Position numbers and translations under genes: made by a program
Source: Ciona intestinalis
Taxonomy: Eukaryota > Chordata > Ascidiacea > Phlebobranchia > Cionidae
Assembly (NCBI RefSeq): GCF_000224145.3
Contig: NC_020174.2
Location: forward strand, 5,607,123 to 5,671,122
Direction of reading: 5' to 3'
DNA length: 64,000 bases
In this document: in pieces, positions 1 through 9,720 of the stretch
Position numbering within the stretch: position 1 is the stretch's first letter
Layout: every line of letters starts with the position of its first letter
The notes under the pieces: model-generated
Told to the model about the DNA's origin: nothing
Seen by the model: only the letters and a program-made list of their open reading frames with translations
The model's database searches: none

Positions 1-1027
1 TCATTGTCTCGTCCTCTCTCCAGCGAANAGTATTTTCTGTACTCATCGTCGTTTTTATCGAGGAATTGCAAATACTCAGCGAGCTTTGCTGGGCTATCGA
101 AGTCGTCGGTGTGAATGAAGGAATCGAGCGGAGCAACCGACAACACGTCATCTTTTGTCGGACCCCAAACCACTGGAACCATATCGTTCTTTAAAGCATT
201 GTCCCAAAACTTTTCCGTGATATAATCGCGACAATGTATCGCGTTTTCAAAAGCGAGGTAAAACTTATGTTCTTTCCACTTCGGTTCAAAGAGCATCGGG
301 AATGGTCTGGGGATGTTTTCTGAGCCAGGAAAACATCCTCCGTACGCAGTGACTTCTAACCCAGCTGCCACAAGTGCTTTATAATATTCCATTCGCTTGT
401 TGGCACCAACCGAACCACCGCAATGACTTACCCCCCAAAGCTGTGGAAATTTTATAAACACTAAATTACCTATATATACATAAAGTGTACATTGGGTTGG
501 GATAAGATCTGCATGTTTTCGTTATCTTCCATATCGCTTCATTTATAAGAGCAATCAATATTTACATAACTGATATACCCCAATATTCGTGTGGTGCTCC
601 CGACTGCATAACAGATCTTTATGCTAACTGTTATGAACACGATTAGGAAATATGAGATATTACGTGCTGAAGATATCCTGTCTTACCCAAGAGTACTATA
701 TTTAAAAGTGTGAACAACTAATATAGAGTGTTGCTTAAAATTATAATGAATTGAACTGTATGGGTTATAGCTTGTATATACACAACATTCATTCATTAAC
801 TTACAGCCATTTTCTTTTTGTGCGAAATTATGTCATTGACTGTTTGATTTCCTTTTGTAACGAAATCCAGTGCCGCCTTTCTGAAGCCATACGTCCTATG
901 CGCATCTGCACTCCTCATGTATGTCCATGTCCAGTTAAAGAAACCACCATCAAACTCAAGTAGAGCTTCGCGACCAAAATTAGCGGGGGCTTCGGCACAC
1001 CACCATACAAATATCTGATGCTTGTCC
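1..1027 (-). CDS. FUT-A: partial alpha-1,3-fucosyltransferase-like (GT10), exons 2-3
   Basis: Two exons of a GT10 fucosyltransferase: exon 2 at 1027-805 and exon 3 from 440 off the left edge. Exon 2 encodes the segment with IFVWWCAEAP and FDGGFFNWTW; exon 3 begins LWGVSHC and carries the family's donor-binding signature (FENAIHCRDYITEKFWDNA, then VPVVWG). GT10 enzymes move fucose from GDP-fucose to GlcNAc in the Golgi lumen. Exon 1 (cytosolic tail and membrane anchor) is missing: a 396-base N run starts 40 bases upstream, and the sequence beyond it belongs to another gene. An extra N at 27 disturbs the frame against the other copies and is probably a base-call fault. Coding and intron sequence closely follow FUT-C (intron of 364 bases in both, about 5% different by eye). 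It could be a real recent duplicate, a truncated copy or a misplaced allele. Confidence 0.85.
572..712 (+). mobile_element. MITE family B copy in FUT-A intron
   Basis: Diverged right half of the family B element (a ...GAACACGATTAGGAAATATG core followed by a TATCCTGTCTTACCC-type end). The same insertion sits at 10,470-10,595 in the FUT-C intron, so it predates the duplication. Confidence 0.55.
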
Positions 1028-1067
1028 CTAAAGATAAAGCACTGTGATGGGATACATGGAACACTTA

Positions 1068-1463
1068 NNNNNNNNNNNNNNNNNNNNNNNNNNNNNNNNN
1101 NNNNNNNNNNNNNNNNNNNNNNNNNNNNNNNNNNNNNNNNNNNNNNNNNNNNNNNNNNNNNNNNNNNNNNNNNNNNNNNNNNNNNNNNNNNNNNNNNNNN
1201 NNNNNNNNNNNNNNNNNNNNNNNNNNNNNNNNNNNNNNNNNNNNNNNNNNNNNNNNNNNNNNNNNNNNNNNNNNNNNNNNNNNNNNNNNNNNNNNNNNNN
1301 NNNNNNNNNNNNNNNNNNNNNNNNNNNNNNNNNNNNNNNNNNNNNNNNNNNNNNNNNNNNNNNNNNNNNNNNNNNNNNNNNNNNNNNNNNNNNNNNNNNN
1401 NNNNNNNNNNNNNNNNNNNNNNNNNNNNNNNNNNNNNNNNNNNNNNNNNNNNNNNNNNNNNNN
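1068..1463. other. Assembly gap (396 N)
   Basis: A run of N between FUT-A exon 2 and the end of the PLP enzyme gene. The left edge (about 1043-1067) matches the start of the MITE that lies upstream of exon 2 in FUT-C. At the spacing of FUT-C, exon 1 of FUT-A should lie near 1338-1753, but from 1474 on the sequence is the other gene, so either exon 1 was lost or the join is wrong. Confidence 0.95.
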
Positions 1464-1473
1464 AATATAAATC

Positions 1474-2793
1474 TCAAAATAGTTCACTTTGAATATTCAG
1501 TATTGCATCACATAGCGTTATATATTCATCTAATTCATTATACACATGCACAGACAAGCGACAGTAAAGTATTCCATCAATGCATTTTATCGGGATCTCA
1601 ATTTTGTGCTGGTGGTGCAATATGTTTTGAACTTTTTCCCCAGTTTCAAATGTTGCGCCATGGTTCAAATAAAAACCATTTGGAAGTGCAACACAACACA
1701 TGAACCCATGCATGTCAATTGGGGCGAGCAAGTGACCTGACCATTTCTGAAGCAAAATATCCACAGCTTTTCTTAACAGTTTATTGTTCCTGTTGCGTAT
1801 GACATTGGGACCCACAGCAAGCCAGAAGTTTAAAGCTGCTTGGCAAGCAATGTATGGAGAATAATCCTTCAACCCTGTGAATGTATGTTCTGCATGGAAG
1901 CCATATCCGCTGCCATGTGAAACATTCAATGCTTTAATAGATGGCTGTAGGTCTTCACGTACGAACATAATGGCACAACCCTTCGGTGCACAGAACCACT
2001 TGTGCAAGTTGGTCACATAATATTCACAGCCTATATCTGGTATGTTGAGATCCAAAGCACCAAGCGCATGCGCCCCATCTACAAGTACAGGAATATTGAG
2101 CTCATGACAGATTTGGACAAGCTTTTGTATCGGCATTGTGAAAGCCATGTTGCTTGGAATATGATCAAAAATAGCAAGTGATATCTTATTGTTTAAAGTG
2201 GCTTGGACATGAGATATAATATCCTCTTCTGACTTAATAGGATAGCTCAGTTTCTCCATTTGCACCTTGGCCCCAGTTCTTTTGCAAATTTCTGTGAGTG
2301 ATTTTTTTACTGCACCATATGCTGTGTCCAAACAGTATATAACACTATCACTATTAAAAGACAAACTATTTAGCACAGAATTGGTTCCACTGGTAGCATT
2401 TTCAACAAAGCAGATATCCTTAGCTTTGCAACCCACAAAATCAGCCATCTTTTTCTGGGAATCCACAATCAAAGGGAAAAGCTCCCGGTCCAAAAACCTC
2501 AATGGTTGATATTCCACATAGCGCTGCAGTTCTTGGCTGCAATCTAAAGCCTGTTTCAACACAGCACCAAAAGCTCCATGATTCAAAAACGTCCATTCTG
2601 TTCCGAGCAAAAAGTGTTTTGTCTTCATTTCTTTCCCAAAAGTTGGAGCTTTTGTTTCAAAATCTTTAAAATCAGGAATTGTCACAGGTAATGGGTATAT
2701 TGCATACGTTGGTAATTCACAGTTGTGGATTTGTTCACCAAGATTAGATGAATGCAATGAACCAAACCCTCTAGCCACACTTGAATTGCTCAT
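1474..2793 (-). CDS. PLP-dependent aminotransferase class V, isopenicillin-N-epimerase-like
   Basis: A 439-residue protein in one exon, fold type I, class V (the family of cysteine desulfurase, NifS and fungal/bacterial isopenicillin N epimerase). Visible landmarks: an early LNHGAFGAV motif near residue 70, ENATSGTN (131-138) at the cofactor phosphate side, VLVDGAHALG (236-245) with the Asp that pairs with the pyridine nitrogen, and TNLHKWFCAPKG with Lys265 as the Schiff-base lysine. The length is normal for the family and no signal or membrane segment is seen, so it is probably cytosolic. The natural substrate cannot be read from sequence; relatives include epimerases and C-S lyases. The gene ends right at the 396-N gap, and the start lies 28 bases after a run of T on the coding strand. 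Neighbouring genes of the window have introns; this one has none. Confidence 0.9.
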   Translation of the reverse strand: MSNSSVARGFGSLHSSNLGEQIHNCELPTYAIYPLPVTIPDFKDFETKAPTFGKEMKTKHFLLGTEWTFLNHGAFGAVLKQALDCSQELQRYVEYQPLRFLDRELFPLIVDSQKKMADFVGCKAKDICFVENATSGTNSVLNSLSFNSDSVIYCLDTAYGAVKKSLTEICKRTGAKVQMEKLSYPIKSEEDIISHVQATLNNKISLAIFDHIPSNMAFTMPIQKLVQICHELNIPVLVDGAHALGALDLNIPDIGCEYYVTNLHKWFCAPKGCAIMFVREDLQPSIKALNVSHGSGYGFHAEHTFTGLKDYSPYIACQAALNFWLAVGPNVIRNRNNKLLRKAVDILLQKWSGHLLAPIDMHGFMCCVALPNGFYLNHGATFETGEKVQNILHHQHKIEIPIKCIDGILYCRLSVHVYNELDEYITLCDAILNIQSELF

Positions 2794-2880
2794 TTTTGTT
2801 TTAATATAAAAAAAGCCTATGCAGTGAATTTAGCAAATGTCTACAATTTTCCCTTTCAAAATGGGGGATTCCCTGNCCCT

Positions 2881-2930
2881 NNNNNNNNNNNNNNNNNNNN
2901 NNNNNNNNNNNNNNNNNNNNNNNNNNNNNN
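2881..2930. other. Assembly gap (50 N)
   Basis: Fixed-size N run splitting an hnRNP M RRM exon. Single Ns at 2876 and 2981 show poor base quality on both sides. Confidence 0.97.
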
Positions 2931-3538
2931 TGTCTTTATCCAACATAAGTTCAACTTTAACCACTTTCCCAGCAAGCTGANACACTTCTTTTACTTTCGA
3001 GTACGTTACCTTGTAATCGAGCTGCAAACAGACAGAAAGTGTTACTTCTAATTTAAAAGTCAGTTTTTTTGGCCTATGTTAGCTAAAACTCGTATAAAAT
3101 CATTGATACCCGTAAGACTTTCATTTAAAGGGATCTTTTTAATTTTGAAAGTTTAAAGTTCATTTTTATAGGTGATAATAAAAAAAGCAATTGTATATTC
3201 ACAATGCTGCAAAATTTTTTTTTGTCAAAAACATATGTATAGATACATGGCTATAAATAAACTACAATTATTTACATTACAAATGCATACAAACTCACGT
3301 TTGCCACGAAAACAGTTTTTCCCATTGGCCCTGGTCGTCCCATGTCAGGCATTGGTTTATTCATCCCCATTGGCCCCCTGTTCATATCGTTCATAGGTGG
3401 GGGCATGGGTGGCATAGGACCTTGGTGTCCACCCATGGGTGGGGGCATGTTATGCATGGGTGGTGGCCCTCTCATGTCATGGGGTCTTGGGTGTCCGTCT
3501 CTTTCTAGATTCTTCCGTACCAAATCTCCATGAAAATC
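2931..3538 (-). CDS. HNRNPM: Partial hnRNP M (linker exon and RRM2 start)
   Basis: Two exons of an hnRNP M-like RNA-binding protein. Exon 3538-3299 encodes a Met/Pro/Gly-rich linker (many PPPM and GPMG repeats) ending in GKTVFVAN, the RNP2 strand of the second RRM; it is followed by a GTGAGT donor. Exon 3021-2931 starts LDYKV and continues SKVKEV-QLAGKVVKVEL up to LDKD, where the gap cuts it. Together they match RRM2 of vertebrate hnRNP M, a nuclear splicing regulator. Phase 0 joins the two exons cleanly. No other hnRNP M exon is visible: upstream DNA is MITE-rich and leads to FUT-B; downstream, past the gap, is the PLP gene. So the piece is a truncated copy, a gene with a very large intron, or a scaffolding error. 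The acceptor at 3540-3539 has a weak pyrimidine tract, so the 5' border of that exon is less sure. Confidence 0.75.
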
Positions 3539-3800
3539 CTTAACATTTAAATAGACCAAAATTAGTATTGACTTTTACCTTTAATGCAGTGGCGCAACCA
3601 GCGCGTTCAAAAGGGGGCTGTCATATTTACGTCTAGTCCACGTTTATCTCTGACGCGATAAAACACTCCCTTTATTGGTTGTGCACACGAATATATATCC
3701 TATTTTACGCGGTAAATTAAAACTAACACTACATTATTAAAAAGAAGTATCTAAATTAATATAAACAGAGGAAACATTGTTGCAGATTTACGCATGTTAA

Positions 3801-4338
3801 AGGGCCTAAACACACCCCACGTCACTTTTATTTTTTATGGTAAATTCATAAAGCGACCGTTTTATTGATTCCAAAAATACTTTGCTTATTAAAATTGGTC
3901 CAGTATAGGCGGAGATATTCGTCCTCAAACAGTGATCTCTAGCGCTATCTTTTTTATACTACGAGCTCCGTGATTGTGACGTAGGAACGTACTAGTCACG
4001 TGACTGATTCACGTGACTGAAAGCGAAACCTGCGTTTTTTTTGTGCTTTTTTGCGTTTTTTTTGTTCTCTCGTTTTTCGCTGAAAACACTGCCTCTTGCC
4101 TTTCTGAATGAGAGCGGCCACGCTTCAACAATTTTGTTACGTGTTTGTCACGTGGGTAGTACACTTCTCAATTTTTTTCGCCACGCAACTTTCAAATCAG
4201 TTTTTTGAATTTCACGGTGTTTGAGCTGGAATATCTTTGGTTATACAGAACCGATTAAAACAAGTAAGGTGTCGTTGGAATTAGAAAAACATACTCTATC
4301 GATTAAAGCGAAGTACATTTGGGGTGTGTTTAGGCCCT
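3801..4338. mobile_element. Non-autonomous DNA transposon with TTAA target (piggyBac-like MITE)
   Basis: A 538-bp element with perfect terminal inverted repeats (AGGGCCTAAACACACCCC at the left, its complement at the right) flanked by TTAA on both sides (3797-3800 and 4339-4342). No transposase reading frame inside. TTAA duplication is the hallmark of piggyBac-type elements; the assignment rests only on that. The right side abuts family A MITE sequence (4343-4469). Confidence 0.85.
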
Positions 4339-4342
4339 TTAA

Positions 4343-4469
4343 AACAAATAACAACAGTCTATGGCGCCGCGAGGATGCGATTTTATAATTCTTTGAATGT
4401 TGTATGTTTACTAACAAATAGGACGAGCAAACATAATAAAAATGTATCCCATCTTTCCCCATCTTACTA
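4343..4469 (-). mobile_element. MITE family A, partial copy
   Basis: Matches the family from AACAACAGTCTATGG through TTTACTAACAAATAGGACG to the CCCATCTTTCCCC terminal repeat. Its other half is not recognisable beyond the TTAA element that borders it. Confidence 0.65.
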
Positions 4470-4609
4470 TATATTTATCGATGCCGCTCCTCTGGTTTAG
4501 CAAGATAGTTTCTATTGACCCCCGCCCACTTTAGCTCAGGGTAATGCCTTTACTTCTATCTCAAAAAACAACCACCAAGAACATTGTCTGATTTGTTTAA
4601 TAGCAGCAA

Positions 4610-4690
4610 AACAGAACACTCGTGTTATGACGACTCGTCACGCCATCACGCGAGGATAAATGAGTTCATTTAACCAACTCTCACGAACGC
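4610..4690 (+). repeat. SINE-like repeat fragment (3' part)
   Basis: Resembles the 3' part of the dispersed repeat seen more fully at 46,610-46,860: AGAACACTCGTGTTATGACGACT, then CACGCGAGGATAAATGAG. No terminal inverted repeats. Confidence 0.5.
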
Positions 4691-5401
4691 TGATAAGGTA
4701 TGAAAGTCATGACACACGTGTATTAAAACTCAAGGCCTGTTATCGTATATATTATTGTCTCTAAACGTAAACGAAAAGTTGTATTTTCCAATCCAAAAAT
4801 ATCAGATTGTTTGGAATTTATGATTAATCAGCCGCTTTCAAACGTCAACTGCAATGCCGCTACCGAAAATAAAGAACCTGTTGTCAATTGTCCAAAGCAC
4901 GATCACATAATGTGGGTTAATTGTCGAAAACACGATCTGCAGGTGTTCCATTCATCACTTGTTAAATAAAGAAAAGCCGCAGAGCATATTTGAATGGTCC
5001 AATGTACGAACAGAAGGACGTGTAAGAGCTGGTTGTATAGATTTTCTTATATTTGTAAACCGGGTGTATTGCGTATTTTACTTGTTACGGTATACATAGG
5101 TTTGAGTTGTGCAAACAGAGAGGCATCTTAAACGATAGAAATTAAACAGTGTTCACAGATAGTGGTATGCCATAAAAGGTAATTGTTGGGAAGTCGCATA
5201 CACAGCCGGCTACACCACATATACCGAATACATTAAAACTATAATATAAGACAAAATGTTAAAATATGCATATTCATATATAAAACTACAACTTGGAGAA
5301 GTTTGGCCGCGATTTAAAAGGTAAAATAAGTTCAAAAAATGCACCACAGAAGTGCTAATATAACAACATATATAATTAAGTACGGGCGCAAAAAACGCTA
5401 A

Positions 5402-5543
5402 AGGTGGCTGTATACTGTGTCCGGCATGCGAATTCGCCTGCGAAGTCGTTTTACCCATTACCGAGTTCCGCACGCGGCAGCGAAATCCGGACAAAACAGA
5501 CAAATAAACGGACGAGTTCCGGATACTGTGTATACAGCCACCT
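5402..5543. mobile_element. MITE with TAA duplication (PIF/Harbinger-like)
   Basis: A 142-bp element whose ends AGGTGGCTGTATACTGTGTC and the complementary GGATACTGTGTATACAGCCACCT form inverted repeats, flanked by TAA (5399-5401 and 5544-5546). A related copy is at 25,410-25,535 with TTA flanks. The 3-bp TWA duplication fits PIF/Harbinger. No coding capacity. Confidence 0.85.
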
Positions 5544-5649
5544 TAACACGGCAAAAAAAACTCAATAAAAATGATAATCATAAAAGCCGCAAATATCTAT
5601 TGGCAAAGCGGCGTTATAGACCTCATATACGCTATGTGTCGTATATATA

Positions 5650-5780
5650 GTATGGTACTGTTGAGGAAGATGGGACACCTTTAGCACATAATATCCAAAC
5701 ACGGTTTAATAGTTCTTGGAATGTTCGTTGTTTACTACCATGGGGAAACGAAAAGGTGTCCCATCTTCCCCACCTTACTA
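5650..5780 (-). mobile_element. MITE family A, short copy
   Basis: Ends in GGAAGATGGGACACC and GGTGTCCCATCTTCCCC inverted repeats; the middle is shortened to about 130 bp. Lies about 90 bp beyond the stop codon of FUT-B. Confidence 0.85.
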
Positions 5781-5872
5781 ATATGCAACCATGCAACCTT
5801 TTAATGTAAAACAGATTTGTTATGAGCAGAAGTTTAGTAAAAGCATTAATTTTTAACTGATGAAAGTTTGTA

Positions 5873-7394
5873 TTAAGCGAGGCACCCTTCACGGTCTGAG
5901 TTCATAAATGTTTCAGTTAAAGATGAAATGATTTTAGTTTCTTTGTTAGAAGTCAATTTTTCGCATAGACTTTTCGGAGGACGCTGAATATCCAAGTCCG
6001 GGTATCGTTCCTGCGTCATTCGGATCATCTTTTCATCTGTCATTGTCTCGTCCTCTCTCCAGCGAAAGTATTTTCTGTACTCATCGTCGTTTTTATCGAG
6101 GAATTGCAAATACTCAGCGAGCTTCGCTGGGCTATCGAAGTCGTCGGTGTGAATGAAGGAATCGAGCGGAGCAACCGACAACACGTCTTCTTTTGTCGGA
6201 CCCCAAACCACTGGAACCATATCGTTTCTTAGAGCGTTGTCCCAAAACTTTTCCGTGATATAATCGCGACAATGTATGGCGTTCTCGAAAGCAAAATAAA
6301 ACTTATGTTCTTTGATTGAAGGCGGATAAATCATTGGGAAAGATTTTGGAATCGATTCAGTTCCAGGAAAACACCGTCCTTGTGTTGTAATGTTTACGAT
6401 TCCACTCGCAACGATTTCCTTGAAGTATTTCATGCGAGCCACGGCACCCGGCATGCCTTCGCATTTGCTGACGGCCCAAAACTGTGAATAATACAAAGTT
6501 ACTTATCAAACTGCTATGATGGTATACGGTATAATTAAAAGGTCTTTCTCTTACCACGGTTTTCGTTTTGTGCTGCAGTATTTCGTCAACGACGTGTTTT
6601 CCTTTTGCGACAAAGTCCAAGATATATCCTCTGTAGCCGTAACCTCGAAAAACGTCAGCGTTTTGTCTGTACGTCCACGTCCAGTTAAAGAAACCGCCAT
6701 CAAACTCGCGTAGGTCACGTCCTTCCATTTGAAGAATACCTGGGCCCTCTGCCGACCACCAGACGTACAGTTGGTTGGGATCTCTGCCGAACAAAAATTA
6801 CAGAATAAACAAAACATTTCCGATACAAACATCCCATAATGTTATTTTTATCTCAAACGTTCTGGCCTAAAACAAAATATCTACTACCAAATATGTCAAG
6901 AAAAAAGAATGAAAACATGTCTCATCTTGCCCCAACCAACCACATGAGTATGTATGCGGTCCATCATCCCACTCAATATAATATATTGAGTATGTCATGA
7001 GCGCATGTATGTATAGACTATTGTACCTATAATGCCTCCACGGGATTTCGTTTTTAGCGATCACGGTATAGTGAAAGACAACAGCTTTTGCTTGAGTGAT
7101 TTTGTTTCGATCGTACGTCTGAATACAATCACCCATTGGCGATCCTTCGGGTGGACCAGACGACTTGTCTCCCCATGGCAAACCCCAATAGAGAATCAGA
7201 GTTCTGTTATCATTTCCCTCCATTGTAAAATCCGATGAAAATTGCTCGACTCTGCTTTCAGTATAGGAAATTTGATCCGGTATTGTTTTCTCCAGCGAAG
7301 CCGGCTTTACTGTAAGCCAGATATAGCAAACGGTACTGGCCACACAGAGCACAATTATCAATCGAAAAATAAAACGAATTTTCATTAAAAACAT
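5873..7394 (-). CDS. FUT-B: alpha-1,3-fucosyltransferase-like (GT10)
   Basis: Complete three-exon gene, 401 residues: exon 1 7394-7027, exon 2 6783-6555, exon 3 6481-5873. Exon 1 encodes a short basic cytosolic tail and one membrane anchor (about residues 8-26, IFRLIIVLCVASTVCYIW), giving the type II topology of Golgi glycosyltransferases, then a stem and a strand reading LILYWGLPWG. Exon 2 ends the acceptor-side domain (LYVWWSAEGP, FDGGFFNWTW). Exon 3 holds the GDP-fucose domain (FAFENAIHCRDYITEKFWDN, VPVVWGP) and a tail ending REGCLA with a family-conserved Cys. Acceptor specificity (Lewis-type glycan or core N-glycan) cannot be told from sequence. A start at Met4 is equally possible. Codons of the 3' block are nearly the same as in the other four genes although exons 1 and 2 differ strongly, pointing to gene conversion. 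Confidence 0.92.
6860..6942 (-). mobile_element. MITE family B fragment in FUT-B intron 1
   Basis: Right end of a family B copy: CTACTACCAAATATGTC, then GAATGAAAACATGTCTCATC and a GCCCCAACC terminus. The left half is not recognisable. Confidence 0.6.
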
Positions 7395-8963
7395 TTTCTG
7401 TCGTCTGTCACAATAAACTCATGTAATTATTGCTAGGAAAATATTTATTTTAAAAAAGGCACAAGAAAAGAAGTTTTAAATTATTCATACGAGCCTATAT
7501 CGGCTCTCATTTCCTTTCTCAGTTTCCGCATTCAGGCTTCCCATGCTGTGTTGTTGCTGCGTGTCCTTATGCTACGCTGTTACAGCTTACAGGCATTATA
7601 GTCTTTATTTAGCAATTTTCCCGCCTCTTGTTATTGACTATACTGAATACCCATACCGTTATCTAGGTAGCCTATAATATATAAATAATAGATCTTATAT
7701 TTTACTTGATTTGTTCAGCGAATTTGCCTCATGTAATATAACAGTCAATCAACCCAAGACTTGAAAACCTATGTATTATTTCAATACACAACCAAACTAC
7801 TTGTTTCTGGTATGTAGAATACTTGGCTCCAGCAAATGACTGTCAAATGTGGTTCATTTATTTCACTTTAACTTGTATTGTTTTGGTTGATACCCGTATA
7901 CATGACGTCATCTATTAGTGAACATTTGACTATAAAACAAATTTTATAAAGATATATACTGGAGTCGCTAAAACAAACTCTGGTGTATCAGTTTACACTG
8001 GCAATACATGCTACCTGACAACACTGTATTATACTGTAATGTTCAAACTGTATCACGGTCGACTGCTCTTAGAAAAGAGGCGTCTGTCCCTCTGACAACT
8101 GTTGTGTATAAGTACCTGTAACTTTTATCAGTAAAACAGCTACAAAGGCCTAAGTACTGTTGCGTGTCGTAGCCCACACATCACTGCACATGTTAGTAAC
8201 GTCAGCCAGCGGTAGAACAATTAACTAATACACCCACCGCCGTATTATAATATTGTTACATTCTATTGTGTTGCCCATAAAATTGTAGCCGTTATAAAAT
8301 ATCCTTATTGTATACATTCAAGCCAAATTCGTAATTCAAATCCTGAATCCAGGTAAAAATATGATTGTCAGCGGTTGTGTATGAACAATATACGTATAAC
8401 AAGGATTTTATTTGCGTCTCTTTCTAATAAATTTTTAACGTTTCTTTTTAAAATCGCAGTCAAGACTTCACTCTAACAGGCAGCCCTGGTTCGCTATGTA
8501 GCTTTTTAATGTTCATTACCGGTAACTATGCAACGTGTTAACGTATACAGTTTTAGGAACTCGTCAACGGTTAGCAGATATTTTGTCGTTGCTAAATGAA
8601 TTAATTCGTTAATATAACAACCAAAATAAGAGCGTTGTGACGTAGTAGCACAGGATGTGTAAAGTCCAACTTCAATACAATAAATGCCCAAACAAGAGAG
8701 CACAGCTCAAACGAGTTAGGGCGTAAATTAGAGTATAGCAAAAGGCCGCCTGTATTAAAAGCATGTATTAGTTTCTTCATAAATCCGCTGCTATTTTTAT
8801 TTAACCAAAATATTTTCGATGTATAATCTACGCTAATTGTGTATTTATAGTCAGTGTGACTGTTTCCAATCTGGCACACCCAAACTAGCCGTAAAATAAA
8901 CATTTGTCCTTTCCTGTTTATGATGGTAGGGCTGGCTCATACTTCTACCTTTTAATGGTTATA
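7395..8963. other. Intergenic AT-rich DNA, nothing recognised
   Basis: Upstream of FUT-B. Contains only short chance reading frames (the longest, 100 codons on the minus strand at 8601-8903, looks like no known family and has no splice context). Presumably holds the FUT-B promoter. Confidence 0.5.
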
Positions 8964-9143
8964 CAGTAGCGTTGGAGAAGATGGGACACTTTTAGCACAC
9001 AATTTCCGAATATTCTAAACAATTATTAAGGGTCTGTGGGAGTCGTGAGGATGCATTTGAATAACTCTTTTAATGTATTTTTGTTTACTACTTAATAGGA
9101 CGAGAAATTAGAACGAACAGGTGTCCCATATTCCCCCACCCTA
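8964..9143 (-). mobile_element. MITE family A copy
   Basis: Full-length type, ends GAGAAGATGGGACAC and GGTGTCCCATATTCCCCCAC, flanked by TA. Confidence 0.85.
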
Positions 9144-9524
9144 TAACAGATCAGTATCAAACGAAAACTTTTTACATACATCTTACTTCACACTTGATTT
9201 TTTAACAAACTTGTATTTTCGTCAAAAAAAATATTTTGTTAAATTCACAAATGACATGAGTGATTTGAATGTGAAAATCACTACACTACGGTTGCCACAT
9301 ACGGCATGCAGCCTTTGTTTTATATGAACCAGAACAGCCGTGAGCGTATAAAGTGGTTATTCTTTTTCTCTTTATATGGACGAAAAGACTTGTAACGCAT
9401 TTAATAATATTGTATTGAATACCTACAGAATTAAAAAAACGACCATTTACAAGCATGCAATAAATTGTAATAAATTGAACTAAAAGGATTCCGAATATAT
9501 GGCAATTAAAAGCTAAACTGCTTA

Positions 9525-9716
9525 TAGAGTAGGGGGGGAAGATGGGACATCTTTTCATTCCATTTTCTCGTCCCATTTGGTTGTAAACAAAAACATTCTA
9601 AGAATTCTTAAACCGTATCCTCACGACTCCCATAGACCGTTATTAATTGTTTAAAAGGCGGTCAGGATGTTTGGATATTATGTGCCAAAGGTGTCCCATC
9701 TTCCCCCACTCTACCT
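9525..9716 (+). mobile_element. MITE family A copy
   Basis: Near-consensus copy, ends TAGGGGGGGAAGATGGGACA and GGTGTCCCATCTTCCCCCAC. Its right end stops about 5 bp from the stop codon of FUT-C, so it must supply part of that gene's 3' UTR or cleavage region. Confidence 0.9.
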
Positions 9717-9720
9717 TATA

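Noticed and set aside
1022-1703. Reading frames through the N run
   Set aside because: Made of unknown bases; artefacts of the gap.
3342-3533. Gly/Met-rich plus-strand frame
   Set aside because: Shadow of the Pro/Met-rich hnRNP M linker on the other strand.
3590-3610. CAGTGGCGCAACCAGCG as a transposon end
   Set aside because: No matching right end found within several kilobases; only a possible relic of the hAT-like family.
8601-8903. 100-codon minus-strand frame upstream of FUT-C
   Set aside because: No family, no splice partners, AT-rich; chance.
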